A stretch of DNA of 64,000 bases, taken from the NCBI RefSeq assembly GCF_001870465.1, contig NZ_MDGK01000041.1:1-64000 (forward strand). Reading direction: 5' to 3'. The notes under the pieces were generated by a model. The model was not told the DNA's origin, searched no databases, and saw only the letters and a list, made by a program, of their open reading frames with translations. The DNA is from Pseudomonas extremorientalis (GTDB taxonomy: Bacteria; Pseudomonadota; Gammaproteobacteria; Pseudomonadales; Pseudomonadaceae). Below are positions 15,898-29,549 of the stretch, one piece after another; position 1 is the stretch's first letter, and each line of letters opens with the position of its first letter. A program made the translations under genes and the position numbers.

Positions 15898-16608
15898 ATG
15901 CTTGAGCTTCAACGCCCCGATTCGCTGGTTGTGCGGGTTGTCAGCGCGATTCGCGCAGAAATCGATGCCGGCCAATTGCCGCCCGAGTCGCGCCTGCCCA
16001 CCGAACAGCAACTGGCCGAACAACTCAACGTCAGCCGCTCCGTGGTGCGTGAAGCCATTGCCCAGCTCAAGGCCGACGGCGTGATCACCGCCCGCCGTGG
16101 CCTGGGCTCGTTCATTTCGCAAACGCCTGCCGGCACGGTGTTCCGCTTTCCCCAGCAGCATGGTCGGCGTGCCGACCTGGCGCAAATGTTCGAAGTGCGC
16201 CTGTGGATCGAAACCCAGGCCGCCGCCATTGCCGCCCAGCGCCGCGACGACGCCGACCTGCAACGCATGAAAAGCGCGTTGCAAGCCATGCAGGACAACC
16301 GCGACAACTTCGAAGCCGCCGCCCTGGCCGATGTGGAATTCCACCGCGCCATCGCCGACGCCAGCAAGAATGACTACTTCGTGGCATTCCATGATTTCCT
16401 CAGGAGCCAACTGGCCAGCGCACGCAAAACCGCCTGGGAAAACTCGGCATCGCGCTTTGCCACCGGCTCCGCCGATGCCACCGAGGAGCACCAGTCGCTG
16501 TACCAGGCGATTGCCGACGGCGACGCCCAGCGCGCCGCCGCCAGTGCCGAAGCCCACCTGCGCGCGGCCGCACGGCGCCTGCAATTGGAATTGCCCGCCA
16601 CCCGCTGA
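15898..16608 (+). CDS. GntR/FadR-type regulator, probable repressor of lhgO
   Basis: A 236-residue regulator with an N-terminal winged helix (LPTEQQLAEQLNVSRSVVREAIAQLKADGVITARRGLGSF, split here by reading about residues 33-73) and a C-terminal FCD domain (FEVRLWIETQAAA, with later His residues in VEFHRAIADAS and EEHQSLYQAI that usually hold a metal and the acid ligand). It begins 5 bases after an inverted repeat that lies on its own promoter, and the same 15-mer precedes lhgO 111 bases after its stop. I infer that it represses itself and the lhgO-MFS pair and is released by a hydroxy-dicarboxylic acid such as L-2-hydroxyglutarate. It plays the part of LhgR, but orthology is not proven. Confidence 0.9.
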   Translation: MLELQRPDSLVVRVVSAIRAEIDAGQLPPESRLPTEQQLAEQLNVSRSVVREAIAQLKADGVITARRGLGSFISQTPAGTVFRFPQQHGRRADLAQMFEVRLWIETQAAAIAAQRRDDADLQRMKSALQAMQDNRDNFEAAALADVEFHRAIADASKNDYFVAFHDFLRSQLASARKTAWENSASRFATGSADATEEHQSLYQAIADGDAQRAAASAEAHLRAAARRLQLELPATR

Positions 16609-16628
16609 CCGAATACCGACCGTCTATA

Positions 16629-16654
16629 GCGTGTCCATGACACGCCATTTTTTT
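16629..16654 (+). terminator. Rho-independent terminator after the GntR gene
   Basis: GCGTGTC (16629-16635), loop CAT, GACACGC (16639-16645) form a perfect 7-bp stem, followed after CA by seven T (16648-16654). It starts 20 bases after the GntR stop and ends 13 bases before the lhgO operator, so it separates the two transcripts. Confidence 0.85.
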
Positions 16655-16667
16655 AACAAGACCATTA

Positions 16668-16682
16668 GTCTGACAACCTGAT
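16668..16682 (+). promoter_or_regulatory. GntR operator copy upstream of lhgO
   Basis: GTCTGACAACCTGAT is identical over 15 bases to the copy at 15868-15882 in the GntR promoter. It lies 37 bases before the lhgO ATG. The identity in otherwise different surroundings supports a shared regulator. Confidence 0.72.
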
Positions 16683-16719
16683 AAGCAGACCGAAATGTCC
16701 ACGCTCAGAGACCCACGCA

Positions 16720-17913
<1,194 letters not shown>

Positions 17914-17971
17914 CACCCTGCACGACACGTCCATTTGACAATAACTATAAAGACCCGGAAGGAAGTACAGC

Positions 17972-19297
17972 ATGACGGCATCCGCCTCGATTCCCACCAC
18001 CGAATCGCCCGAACAAACCCGCAAGCGCCTGCGCAAAGTCGCCGCCGCCACCATCTTCGGCTCGATGCTGGAGTGGTACGACTTTTACCTGTACGCCACC
18101 ATGGCGGCGATTGTGTTCTCGAAGATCTTCTTCGATAACGGCGACCCCAAGACCGCCACGCTGCTGGCGTTTTCCACCTTTGCCATCGGCTTTATCGCCC
18201 GCCCGTTCGGCGGCATCCTGTTCGGCTACCTGGGTGACAAGTTCGGTCGCAAGCAAGTGCTGGTGCTGACCTTCTGCCTGATGGGCGTGTGCACCACGCT
18301 GATCGGCCTGATCCCCAGCTACGCCTCCATCGGCATCTGGGCGCCGATCGTGCTGGTGTTTATCCGCATCATCCAGGGCCTGGGCGCCGGCGCCGAGTTG
18401 TCCGGCGCGGCAGTCACCTCCTACGAGCACGCCGCCCAGGGCAAACGTGGCAGCCAGGGTGCCTGGCCGGCATTGGGCCTTAACCTGGGCCTGTTGCTGT
18501 CATCGCTCACCGTGTACCTGCTGACCATCAACGGCAACGAGTTCCTGCTGGCCGGCGGGTGGCGCATTCCGTTTGTATGCAGCATCGTGCTGGTGGGCGT
18601 CGGCCTGTGGGTGCGCAACAGCATCCCGGAGACCCCGCAATTCAGTGAGCTGAGCAAAGCAGAGAACAAAGCCAAAGCCTCGCCGCTCAAGGCGCTGTTC
18701 AAGAACGACCTGAAAGGCCTCGCCGTGGTGTTCTTCGTGGCGATTGGCTACAACGCGCTGAGCTACATCTTCAAGACCTTTTCCCTGGCGTACCTGACCC
18801 AGTTCAAAGGCGTGGACGTACACGTCACATCGCTTTCGGTGACGATTGCCAGCCTGGTTGCCATCGTCGCCGTGCCCTGCTTCGGCTGGCTGTGCGACAA
18901 GTGGAGCAGTAAGGCCGTGCTGATGCTCGGCGGGGTGTGCTCGCTGCTGTTCGCCTACCCGTTCCTGGCCCTGCTCAACACCGGCGAAAGCCTGATGATC
19001 TACATTGCCATCGGGGTCGGCACCGGCATTCTTGCGCCGATGATGTTCGCCCCCCAAGGCTCGTTCCTGAGCCGTCAGTTCCCGACCCAGACGCGCTCCT
19101 CGGGCTTTGGCACCGGGCGTGAAATCGGCACGGCCATCGCGGGCGGCCTGGCACCGTTGGGCGCCCTGTCGATGGTGGCGGGCTCGGCTACCCACTCCAC
19201 GGATGGCGTTGTCATCATCCTGGCCATTTCTGCGCTGTTAGTGGTGGTGTTTGCCTTGTGCGACCAGGGCCGTAAACACTCGGCATTCAAAAACTAA
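17972..19297 (+). CDS. MFS transporter, metabolite:H+ symporter (MHS) family
   Basis: A 441-residue inner-membrane protein with 12 predicted helices. The start of the membrane domain, FGSMLEWYDFYLYATMAA (about residues 29-46), and GYLGDKFGRKQVLV (MFS motif A) are typical of the MHS group (shikimate, proline/betaine and dicarboxylate importers), as is RIIQGLGAGAELSGA. A good ribosome site (AAGGAAG) precedes the ATG. It follows lhgO by 58 bases and is probably cotranscribed, so L-2-hydroxyglutarate or a related hydroxy acid is the likely substrate; this is inferred from context only. Confidence 0.9.
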   Translation: MTASASIPTTESPEQTRKRLRKVAAATIFGSMLEWYDFYLYATMAAIVFSKIFFDNGDPKTATLLAFSTFAIGFIARPFGGILFGYLGDKFGRKQVLVLTFCLMGVCTTLIGLIPSYASIGIWAPIVLVFIRIIQGLGAGAELSGAAVTSYEHAAQGKRGSQGAWPALGLNLGLLLSSLTVYLLTINGNEFLLAGGWRIPFVCSIVLVGVGLWVRNSIPETPQFSELSKAENKAKASPLKALFKNDLKGLAVVFFVAIGYNALSYIFKTFSLAYLTQFKGVDVHVTSLSVTIASLVAIVAVPCFGWLCDKWSSKAVLMLGGVCSLLFAYPFLALLNTGESLMIYIAIGVGTGILAPMMFAPQGSFLSRQFPTQTRSSGFGTGREIGTAIAGGLAPLGALSMVAGSATHSTDGVVIILAISALLVVVFALCDQGRKHSAFKN

Positions 19298-19316
19298 AGG
19301 AAAAAGTTCGGACTAA

Positions 19317-19336
19317 CGGGTGCATGGATGCACCCG
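19317..19336. repeat. Perfect 8-bp hairpin after the MFS gene
   Basis: CGGGTGCA, loop TGGA, TGCACCCG. It lies 20 bases after the MFS stop and 43 bases before the next start. No T-tract follows, so it may end transcription inefficiently or protect the 3' end of the lhgO-MFS message. Confidence 0.55.
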
Positions 19337-19378
19337 GATCGCGCATCATGGGCACTTTCAAGCTCAAGGGTAACGTCC

Positions 19379-20230
19379 ATGCGCGTTCTGTCATTGATGA
19401 TGGGTCTTACGACGCTGGCCGCCACTACGGTGTTCTGCGCCAGCGCGATGGCGAATGAAGAAAGTCAGTTGGTACAACAGATCAACCAATACCGCAGCCA
19501 GGTGCAACGCTGCGGCGACCAGGGTTCCCAGGAACTGCCACCGCTGGCCAGCGACACCCGGCTGGTGCTGCCGGCCACCAATGTGGGCGACTTGCAGCAA
19601 GCGCTGGCACGCGCCGCGTACCCGATGGTCAACGTGCAGGCCATCAGCCTGTCCGGACCCAAGGATGCCCAGGCGGCCATGAAGGCCGTGCGCGAGAGCT
19701 TCTGCCGCGTGGTGCTGGACCCGCAATTCGTCGATATCGGCGTGAGCAACAGCGGCCAGGACTGGCGCATCGTGCTCGCCCGCCCGCTGCTGACCAGTGG
19801 CCTGGGCGATTGGCAGACCGAAGGCAAGCAACTGCTCAACCTGATCAACGCCGCGCGATCGCAGCCACGGCAATGCGGCACCCAGGCGTTTACCGCCACC
19901 ACGCCCTTGTCGTGGAATGACGACCTGGCCGGCGCCGCCAACAGCCACACGCGAAACATGGCCAACGGCAATTTCTTCGACCACCTCGACCACGACGGCC
20001 GTACCCCCGGCGACCGTGCGGAACTGGCCGGGTATATCGCGAAGAACATCGGCGAAAACATCGCCGCCGGCCTGGACACGCCACGCAAGGTGGTCGACGG
20101 CTGGCTCGCCAGCCCAGGCCATTGCGCCAACCTGATGAACCCGCAGTTCCGCGAGCTGGGCGCGGCCTATGCGATGGACCCTAAGAGTGACGCGGGGATT
20201 TATTGGACGGCAGTTTTCGGCGCGCAATAA
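19379..20230 (+). CDS. Secreted CAP/SCP (PR-1-like) domain protein
   Basis: A 283-residue exported protein. A signal peptide with a hydrophobic core (LSLMMGLTTLAATTVFCASA) is followed by a likely cut after AMA at residue 25. The N-terminal half has no domain I can name; the C-terminal half is a CAP domain with LLNLINAARSQPRQCG, SHTRNMANGNFFDHLDHDG, GENIAAG and WLASPGHCANLMN, including the conserved His and Glu of the CAP cavity. Bacterial CAP proteins are extracytoplasmic and their roles vary. The ATG at 19379 was preferred to an upstream frame opening at 19328, because the signal peptide starts there. It is a single gene between the MFS gene and the histidine kinase. Confidence 0.88.
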   Translation: MRVLSLMMGLTTLAATTVFCASAMANEESQLVQQINQYRSQVQRCGDQGSQELPPLASDTRLVLPATNVGDLQQALARAAYPMVNVQAISLSGPKDAQAAMKAVRESFCRVVLDPQFVDIGVSNSGQDWRIVLARPLLTSGLGDWQTEGKQLLNLINAARSQPRQCGTQAFTATTPLSWNDDLAGAANSHTRNMANGNFFDHLDHDGRTPGDRAELAGYIAKNIGENIAAGLDTPRKVVDGWLASPGHCANLMNPQFRELGAAYAMDPKSDAGIYWTAVFGAQ

Positions 20231-20382
20231 GCCGGCTTGCAGATCGCCACGCACGCAGAGTGCATCAAGTTGCTATCACCGCGATAATGCCGCTGAACTG
20301 CCAGCGGGGTTTCCGGTCTGTTGCATGTCAGGCCCTCCCTTCAAGGCGTTACGCAGATCGCGGCAAACAAGGTGTTCTTGCA

Positions 20383-22563
20383 ATGATGAATTGGCTGCAG
20401 AGTAGCAGCGACATGGCTGAGCGGGTTCGCCAGCATGATTGGGCGAGTACGCCCCTGGGTCCGCTGGAACAGTGGCCGGATGTGCTCAAGACCACGGCCG
20501 CACTGTGCTTCGCCTCAAGCTTCCCCCAGGCCATCATCTGGGGACCGCAGTTGATCACGCTCTACAACGATGCGTTTATTCCGATCCTGGGCGATAAACC
20601 TGCCGCATTGGGCCGCCCTTTCAGCGAAATCTGGCACGAAGTCTGGGACCAGATCAGCCCGATCGCCGACGCGGCATTCGAGGGGCACGCGACCTACATC
20701 GAGAATTTCCCCCTGGTCATTGAGCGTGGTGCGGGGCCGGAGCAGGCCTACTTCACGTTCTGCTACAGCCCGATCCGCGACCCCGATGGCAAGATCGTCG
20801 GCATGCTCGACACGGTCACCGAAACCACCACCACCGTATTTCTCACCCAGCGCCTGGCGGCCCTGGACACCATCGGCAATGCGGTCGCCACCGCCACCGA
20901 TGCCGAACACATCATGGCCACCACCACGCGCCTGCTGGCGCAGCACATGCAGGTGTCCAACTGCGCGTATGCCGACATGGATGCCGACGAAGACGGCTTT
21001 ACCATTCGCGGCAACTGGGCAGCGCCCGGCTCGCCGAGCATCGTGGGTCACTACAGCCTGGCCTCGTTCGGCGCAATGGCAGTGCAGCGCCTGCGCGCCG
21101 GCGAACCGTTGGTGGTGCAGGACAATCGCATCGAGTTCGCCCCCGAAGACGCCGCCAGCTATCAGGCGCTGGGCGCGTTGGCCACTGTGTGTTTCCCATT
21201 GATCAAGCACGGCCGCCTCACCGCCTTGATGGCCGTGCATGACAAAAAGGCCCGGGTCTGGTCGCCCTATGACCTGGCGCTGGTAGGAGAAGTCACCGAG
21301 CGCTCCTGGGCCCATATCGAGCGCGTACGCGCCGACGCCGCCGTACGCGAAGGCCTGGCAGCCTTCACCGAGCTGAACGCCTCGCTGGAACAACGGGTAC
21401 AGGAACGCACCGCGGCCCTCACCCAGGCCGAGGCCGCACTGCGCCAGTCACAGAAACTCGAAGCCATCGGCCAATTGACCGGCGGCGTGGCCCACGACTT
21501 CAACAACCTGCTGACCATCATTCGCTCCTCGGTGGACTTCCTGCGTCAGCCGGGGTTATCCGAAGAACGGCGCCAACGCTACATGGGCGCGGTGTCCGAT
21601 ACCGTAGAGCGGGCCAGCAAACTCACCAGTCAACTGCTCGCCTTCGCGCGCCGCCAACCGCTGAACCCGGAAGTCTTCGATGCGGGCCAACGGGTCAGGA
21701 ACATCGGCGAGATGCTCGAAAGCGTCACCGGCGCACGCATCCACGTGCAAGTAGAACTGCCTGATGCCCCTTGCCATGTGCGCGTCGACTCCAGCCAGTT
21801 CGAAACTGCGCTGATCAATATCGCACTCAATGCCCGGGATGCCATGGACGGCCAGGGCACGCTGGTCCTGCGTGTCGCCACGGTGGATGCAATGCCGCGT
21901 ATCCGCGGCGACGCAGCGGTGCACGAAGGGTTTGTGAGCGTTTCCCTGACCGACACCGGCAGCGGTATTGCGGGAGACACCTTCGAGCACATTTTCGAGC
22001 CATTTTTCACCACCAAGGCCGTGGGCAAAGGCACTGGCCTGGGGTTGTCCCAGGTGTTCGGGTTTGCCAAGCAGTCCGGCGGCAACGTCGATGTGTCCAG
22101 CCGCGTGGGCCAGGGCACGGTGTTTACCTTGTATCTGCCGGAAGTGGCCCCACCCGCGATGCCTCTCGCGCCGCGCCCAGAGGATCTTGCACCGGTCCAC
22201 ACTGCGACGCCGCGCCATATCCTCATCGTAGAGGACAACCTGGAAGTCGGTCGTTTCGCCAACCAGATCCTCCAGGACCTGGGCTACCGCACCACCTGGG
22301 CCACCGATGCCGAACAGGCGCTCGCCCTGGCCGGTGCCGATGCCCTGGGGTTCGATGGGGTGTTCTCGGATGTGGTGATGCCCGGCATGACCGGTGTGGC
22401 CATGGCCAAGGTGCTGCGCCAGCGACGCCCGGACTTGCCGGTGGTGCTCACCTCCGGCTACAGCGAAGAACTGGCCGACAGTGGCTACGAAGGGTTCGAG
22501 TTCCTGGCCAAGCCCTACTCCGCAGACCAGGTGGCCCGGGCATTGGCCAAGGCGATGCCCTAG
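20383..22563 (+). CDS. Hybrid sensor histidine kinase (PAS-GAF-HisKA-HATPase-REC)
   Basis: A 726-residue cytoplasmic sensor kinase with no membrane segment. Domains in order: a PAS-like sensor (about 20-150), a GAF-like domain (about 160-320), a short coiled coil with RVQERTAAL (about 340-360), HisKA with the phospho-acceptor His in GGVAHDFNN (about 368), HATPase_c with the N box ALNARDAM, G1 DTGSGI and G2 GKGTGLGL, and a C-terminal receiver with phospho-acceptor Asp in VFSDVVMPG (about 666) and the conserved Lys in LAKPY. The output is unknown, since the receiver has no effector domain; it may pass phosphate to a partner. The ATG at 20383 has AAGGTG upstream. The stop is 15 bases from the convergent cyclase. 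Confidence 0.9.
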   Translation: MMNWLQSSSDMAERVRQHDWASTPLGPLEQWPDVLKTTAALCFASSFPQAIIWGPQLITLYNDAFIPILGDKPAALGRPFSEIWHEVWDQISPIADAAFEGHATYIENFPLVIERGAGPEQAYFTFCYSPIRDPDGKIVGMLDTVTETTTTVFLTQRLAALDTIGNAVATATDAEHIMATTTRLLAQHMQVSNCAYADMDADEDGFTIRGNWAAPGSPSIVGHYSLASFGAMAVQRLRAGEPLVVQDNRIEFAPEDAASYQALGALATVCFPLIKHGRLTALMAVHDKKARVWSPYDLALVGEVTERSWAHIERVRADAAVREGLAAFTELNASLEQRVQERTAALTQAEAALRQSQKLEAIGQLTGGVAHDFNNLLTIIRSSVDFLRQPGLSEERRQRYMGAVSDTVERASKLTSQLLAFARRQPLNPEVFDAGQRVRNIGEMLESVTGARIHVQVELPDAPCHVRVDSSQFETALINIALNARDAMDGQGTLVLRVATVDAMPRIRGDAAVHEGFVSVSLTDTGSGIAGDTFEHIFEPFFTTKAVGKGTGLGLSQVFGFAKQSGGNVDVSSRVGQGTVFTLYLPEVAPPAMPLAPRPEDLAPVHTATPRHILIVEDNLEVGRFANQILQDLGYRTTWATDAEQALALAGADALGFDGVFSDVVMPGMTGVAMAKVLRQRRPDLPVVLTSGYSEELADSGYEGFEFLAKPYSADQVARALAKAMP

Positions 22564-22578
22564 CCGAGACCCAAAGCC

Positions 22579-23745
22579 TTACTCTGCCACGGCCACTTGA
22601 TTACGACCCAGGGCTTTCGCCCGGTACAGCGCCTTGTCGGCCGTATTCATCAGGCCGTGCAGGTCTTGATCCTGGGCATGGGTGGAGGCAACACCGAGGC
22701 TGGCGGTCAAGCCATGCACCGGCGCGGAAGACAGGCTGGAGATCGCCTTGATCAACTGCTCGGCGATAGCCCGTGCGGTTTCCAGCGAAGTGTTGGGCAG
22801 CAACACCGCGAACTCTTCACCCCCCAGGCGCCCGTACACATCGGCCTGGCGGAACGAAGCGCTGATCACTCCGCCAATCTGGCGCAACACCTGGTCACCG
22901 GCCTGGTGGCCGTAGGTGTCGTTGATTTCCTTGAAGTGGTCCATGTCCATCATCAGCGCACACAGCGGCTGACGATTGTGCCGGCATTGTTCATACAACA
23001 CCTGGGCATGCTCGAAGAAGGCGCGGCGATTCATCAGGCCGGTGAGTTCATCGGTCTGGGCGGCGCGGGTGGAGATGTTGTGGGCACGTTCCATTTGCCG
23101 GGTCAGGCGAAAGGCCTTTTCCAGGGCATCGGACAGCTTGCGCGTGGCACTCACCACAAAGGTGGAAAACACCAATACCGCGATGGCCACGCCGATTTGC
23201 ATCGGCGAAGGCTGGAACAGCAGCCAGAGGGTGCACGGGAACAAAACCAGGCCCATGGACCCCAGCGTCATATAGCGGTACGCCGAATAGCAAGACACTG
23301 CACTCACCGACATACCCACGGTAAACAGCATCACCAGGGCCTGGGACAGTCGGTCATCGGTGGGCATCACCGCCAGCGCGCCGAAGCCCCAGATGCCGGC
23401 CGACAGCATCAGCGTGATCCAGTAGCGGCGTTCCCAGCGATCCGGGGTGCGCTCGGCGTTGGGGCAGCGAAACCACTCCATGAACATCTTGAGCCGCAAT
23501 AACGTCGAGGCCGCCAATGCCAGCAGCCAAACCAGGATGACTTGATGATCAAACCGGTCCCAGCACAGCCAGGAGAGCATTATGGCGCCCAAGTAGCTGC
23601 CGAAAATGGCGGAAAATGATTGCCGGAACAACTGGTGCAAACGATCGGTCCGCACCTGCTCTTCTATAACGCAATCCTGGTCCTGCCCACGCCCAAGGCC
23701 ATTCATGAGATTCGCCTGATTCGACTGCCACGACAAAGGCGCCAT
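22579..23745 (-). CDS. Membrane-bound diguanylate cyclase (GGDEF)
   Basis: A 388-residue inner-membrane protein. The N-terminal half has five or six hydrophobic helices (for example YLGAIMLSWLCW and VILVWLLALAAST, then IGVAIAVLVFSTFVVSA), with no recognised sensor family. The C-terminal half is a GGDEF domain with DELTGLMNRRAFF, DMDHFKEINDTYGH and the active site RLGGEEFAVLLP, so it should make cyclic di-GMP. An inhibitory RxxD site (RQAD) lies five residues before GGEEF. The ATG at 23745 was chosen; an internal ATG at 23706 gives a 375-residue form and cannot be ruled out. It follows glgB by 51 bases on the same strand with no evident terminator between. Confidence 0.88.
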   Translation of the reverse strand: MAPLSWQSNQANLMNGLGRGQDQDCVIEEQVRTDRLHQLFRQSFSAIFGSYLGAIMLSWLCWDRFDHQVILVWLLALAASTLLRLKMFMEWFRCPNAERTPDRWERRYWITLMLSAGIWGFGALAVMPTDDRLSQALVMLFTVGMSVSAVSCYSAYRYMTLGSMGLVLFPCTLWLLFQPSPMQIGVAIAVLVFSTFVVSATRKLSDALEKAFRLTRQMERAHNISTRAAQTDELTGLMNRRAFFEHAQVLYEQCRHNRQPLCALMMDMDHFKEINDTYGHQAGDQVLRQIGGVISASFRQADVYGRLGGEEFAVLLPNTSLETARAIAEQLIKAISSLSSAPVHGLTASLGVASTHAQDQDLHGLMNTADKALYRAKALGRNQVAVAE

Positions 23746-23796
23746 TGTGGCACCCTGCCAGTAGCGTGGACAACAGAATCCAGCACGGTAGAGCCT

Positions 23797-26030
23797 TTAA
23801 AGCGGTTCCGGACGCAGAATCAGCACACCCAGGGGCGGCAAATTCAAAGACAGTGACACCGCTTGCCCATGACGGGGCTCTTCCTGGGTAAATACCTCGC
23901 CCCCGTTACCGTAATTGGAACCTGCGTACATATCGGCGTCACTGTTGATCACTTCGCTCCAGCGTCCAGCAAAAGGAACACCGACGGCATAACCCTCACG
24001 CGGCACCGGGGTGAAATTGGCCACCACCAGCACCGGCTTACCGTCCTTGCTCCAGCGCAGCCAGGCATAGACGCTGTTGATCGCGTCGTCGCCGATCAGC
24101 CACTGGAAGCCCTGGGGCGCATCGTCCTGTTCATGCAACGCCGGCTCTTCGCGGTACAGACGGTTCAAGTCGCCGACCAGCTTTTGCACGCCTTTGTGTT
24201 CGGCATACTGCAGCAAGTACCAGTCCAGTTGCTGATCGTGGTTCCATTCGCGCCATTGGCCGAACTCGCAGCCCATGAACAGCAGTTTCTTGCCAGGGTG
24301 CATCCACATGAACGCGAGGTAGGCACGCAGGTTGGCGAATTTCTGCCAGCGGTCTCCTGGCATCTTGTCGATCAGCGAGTGCTTGCCGTGTACCACCTCA
24401 TCGTGGGAGATCGGCAGGATGAACCGCTCGGACCAGGCATACACCAGGCCGAAACTCAGTTCGTTGTGATGGTGGGCACGGTACACCGGGTCCTGCTGGA
24501 TGTAATGCAGGGAGTCATGCATCCAGCCCATGTTCCATTTGTAGTTGAAGCCCAACCCGCCCTGCTGGGTCGGCTGGCTCACGCCCGGCCAGGCGGTGGA
24601 CTCCTCGGCAATCACCAGCGCACCCGGCGCTTCCTGGGCCACCACGTCGTTCAGGTGGCGCAGGAAGTCGATAGCTTCAAGGTTCTCGCGGCCGCCATGG
24701 CGGTTCGGCACCCATTCGCCGGCCTTGCGCGAATAGTCGCGGTAGAGCATGGACGCCACGGCATCCACGCGCAGCCCGTCGATGTGAAAATGCTTGAGCC
24801 AGTGCAGCGCCGAAGCCAGCATGAAGCCGTGCACCTCGGTGCGGCCCAGGTTGTAGATCAGCGTGTCCCAATCCTGGTGGAAGCCTTCCAGCGGGTTGGC
24901 ATATTCGTACAGCGCAGTGCCGTCGAATTGCGCCAGGCCGTGGGTATCGGTGGGAAAATGCGCCGGCACCCAGTCAAGGATCACGCCGATATCGGCCTGG
25001 TGCAGCGCATCGACGAAGTAGGCGAAATCCTGCGGAGAGCCGAACCGCGCCGTCGGCGCAAATTGCGACAGCGCCTGGTAGCCCCAGGAGCCGCCGAACG
25101 GGTGCTCCATGATCGGCATCAGCTCGACGTGGGTGAAGCCCAATTGCTGCACGTAGGGAATCAGGCGCTCGGCCAGTTCACGCCAGTTATATTGGCGGGC
25201 CACTTCGCCGGCCTCATCCAACTCGCACTGCCAGGAGCCGACGTGCAGCTCATAGATCGACAGGGGTGCCGTGGTCTTTTGCTTGTCGACCCGCGATTGC
25301 ATCCAGGCATGGTCCTGCCAGTCCACTTGCAACGGTTCGGCCACCTTGGAGGCTGTGTCGGGCGGCAACTGGGTGGCCAGCGCCACCGGATCGGCCTTGA
25401 GCGGCAGGATCCCATGGGCACCTAGAATCTCGTACTTGTAGGCCGCCCCCGGTTGCAGGCGAGGGATAAAGATCTCCCACACCCCGGAAGGATGGCGCAA
25501 GCGCATCGGATGGCGACGACCGTCCCAGATATTGAAGTCGCCCACCACCGACACCCGCCGCGCATTCGGTGCCCACACGGCAAAGCGCACGCCCGCCACG
25601 CCGTCGACGCTGGTCACCTGGGCGCCCAGGCAACTGCCGAGGTCGCGGTGATTGCCTTCGGCAAACAGGTAAAGGTCCATTTCACCCAGCAGCAGTTGCT
25701 GGAAGCTGTACGGGTCTTCGGTGATCTGTTCGCCACCGGCCCACTGGATTTTCAACAGGTACGGCTGACGGGTCTTGAACTGGCCGACAAACAAGCCCGG
25801 CACCTGGCTCGCGTCCAGGCTGCCCAGCTGCTCGCCGCCATCACGTGCCAGCACTTGCACACTCAAGGCCTCGGGCAGGAATGCGCGGATAAACTGGCCG
25901 CCGTGTTCATCATCGTGCGGCCCCAGCACCGAGAACGGGTCGTGGTGTTCGGCGCGGACCAGCGCTTCGACGTCCCTGGACGCCGGCAATGCAGTCAGTT
26001 TCGGTTGCAGCGGTTCTTTATGTGTAAAAC

Positions 26031-26034
<4 letters not shown>
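23797..26034 (-). CDS. glgB: 1,4-alpha-glucan branching enzyme
   Basis: A 745-residue cytoplasmic GH13 enzyme that introduces alpha-1,6 branches into linear alpha-1,4 glucan. Layout: N-terminal beta modules (the second, CBM48-like, contains VRFAVWAPNARRVSVVGDFN), then the catalytic barrel with the nucleophile region GLRVDAVASMLYRDYSR, acid Glu in VIAEESTAW and the third acid in ISHDEVVHGK, and a C-terminal all-beta domain ending VLILRPEPL. Length is normal for the long GlgB type. Its start overlaps the treS-maltokinase stop by 4 bases, so translation is coupled. It works on the linear glucan made by GlgE. Confidence 0.95.
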
Positions 26035-29393
<3,359 letters not shown>

Positions 29394-29425
29394 TGGAAGC
29401 TCCTGAAATACTTGAACCACTCGGT

Positions 29426-29535
29426 CAATGTGGGAGAGGCGGTGCGACGATTCGACCTGCACCCGATGAGGGTGTGTCAGTTGATGAAGCGGTGGCTGAC
29501 ACACTGCTATCGGGGGCAAGCCCCCTCCCACATTT
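29426..29535. repeat. Degenerate REPIN between glgE and treS
   Basis: The right REP is intact (GGGGGCAAGCCCCCTCCCAC near 29512-29531). The left one keeps only GTGGGAG near 29430 and CCGATGA near 29463, with the stem between replaced by unrelated sequence. Inside, GTGTGTCAG (29472-29480) and CTGACACAC (29496-29504) form a perfect 9-bp inverted repeat. It lies between two genes read in the same direction, so it is probably within a transcript. Confidence 0.8.
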
Positions 29536-29549
29536 GTCCCGCGCAGGGT

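Noticed and set aside
15001..16584. A 527-residue version of the GNAT protein
   Set aside because: The extra N-terminal part is antisense to the GntR gene; the ATG at 15666 has a ribosome site and starts the conserved domain.
16620..16660. lhgO attenuator
   Set aside because: The hairpin with T7 lies upstream of the shared operator, so it ends the GntR transcript rather than controlling the lhgO leader.
29394..29531. N-terminal extension of TreS
   Set aside because: It would translate REP sequence; the ATG at 29393 has AGGAG in place.
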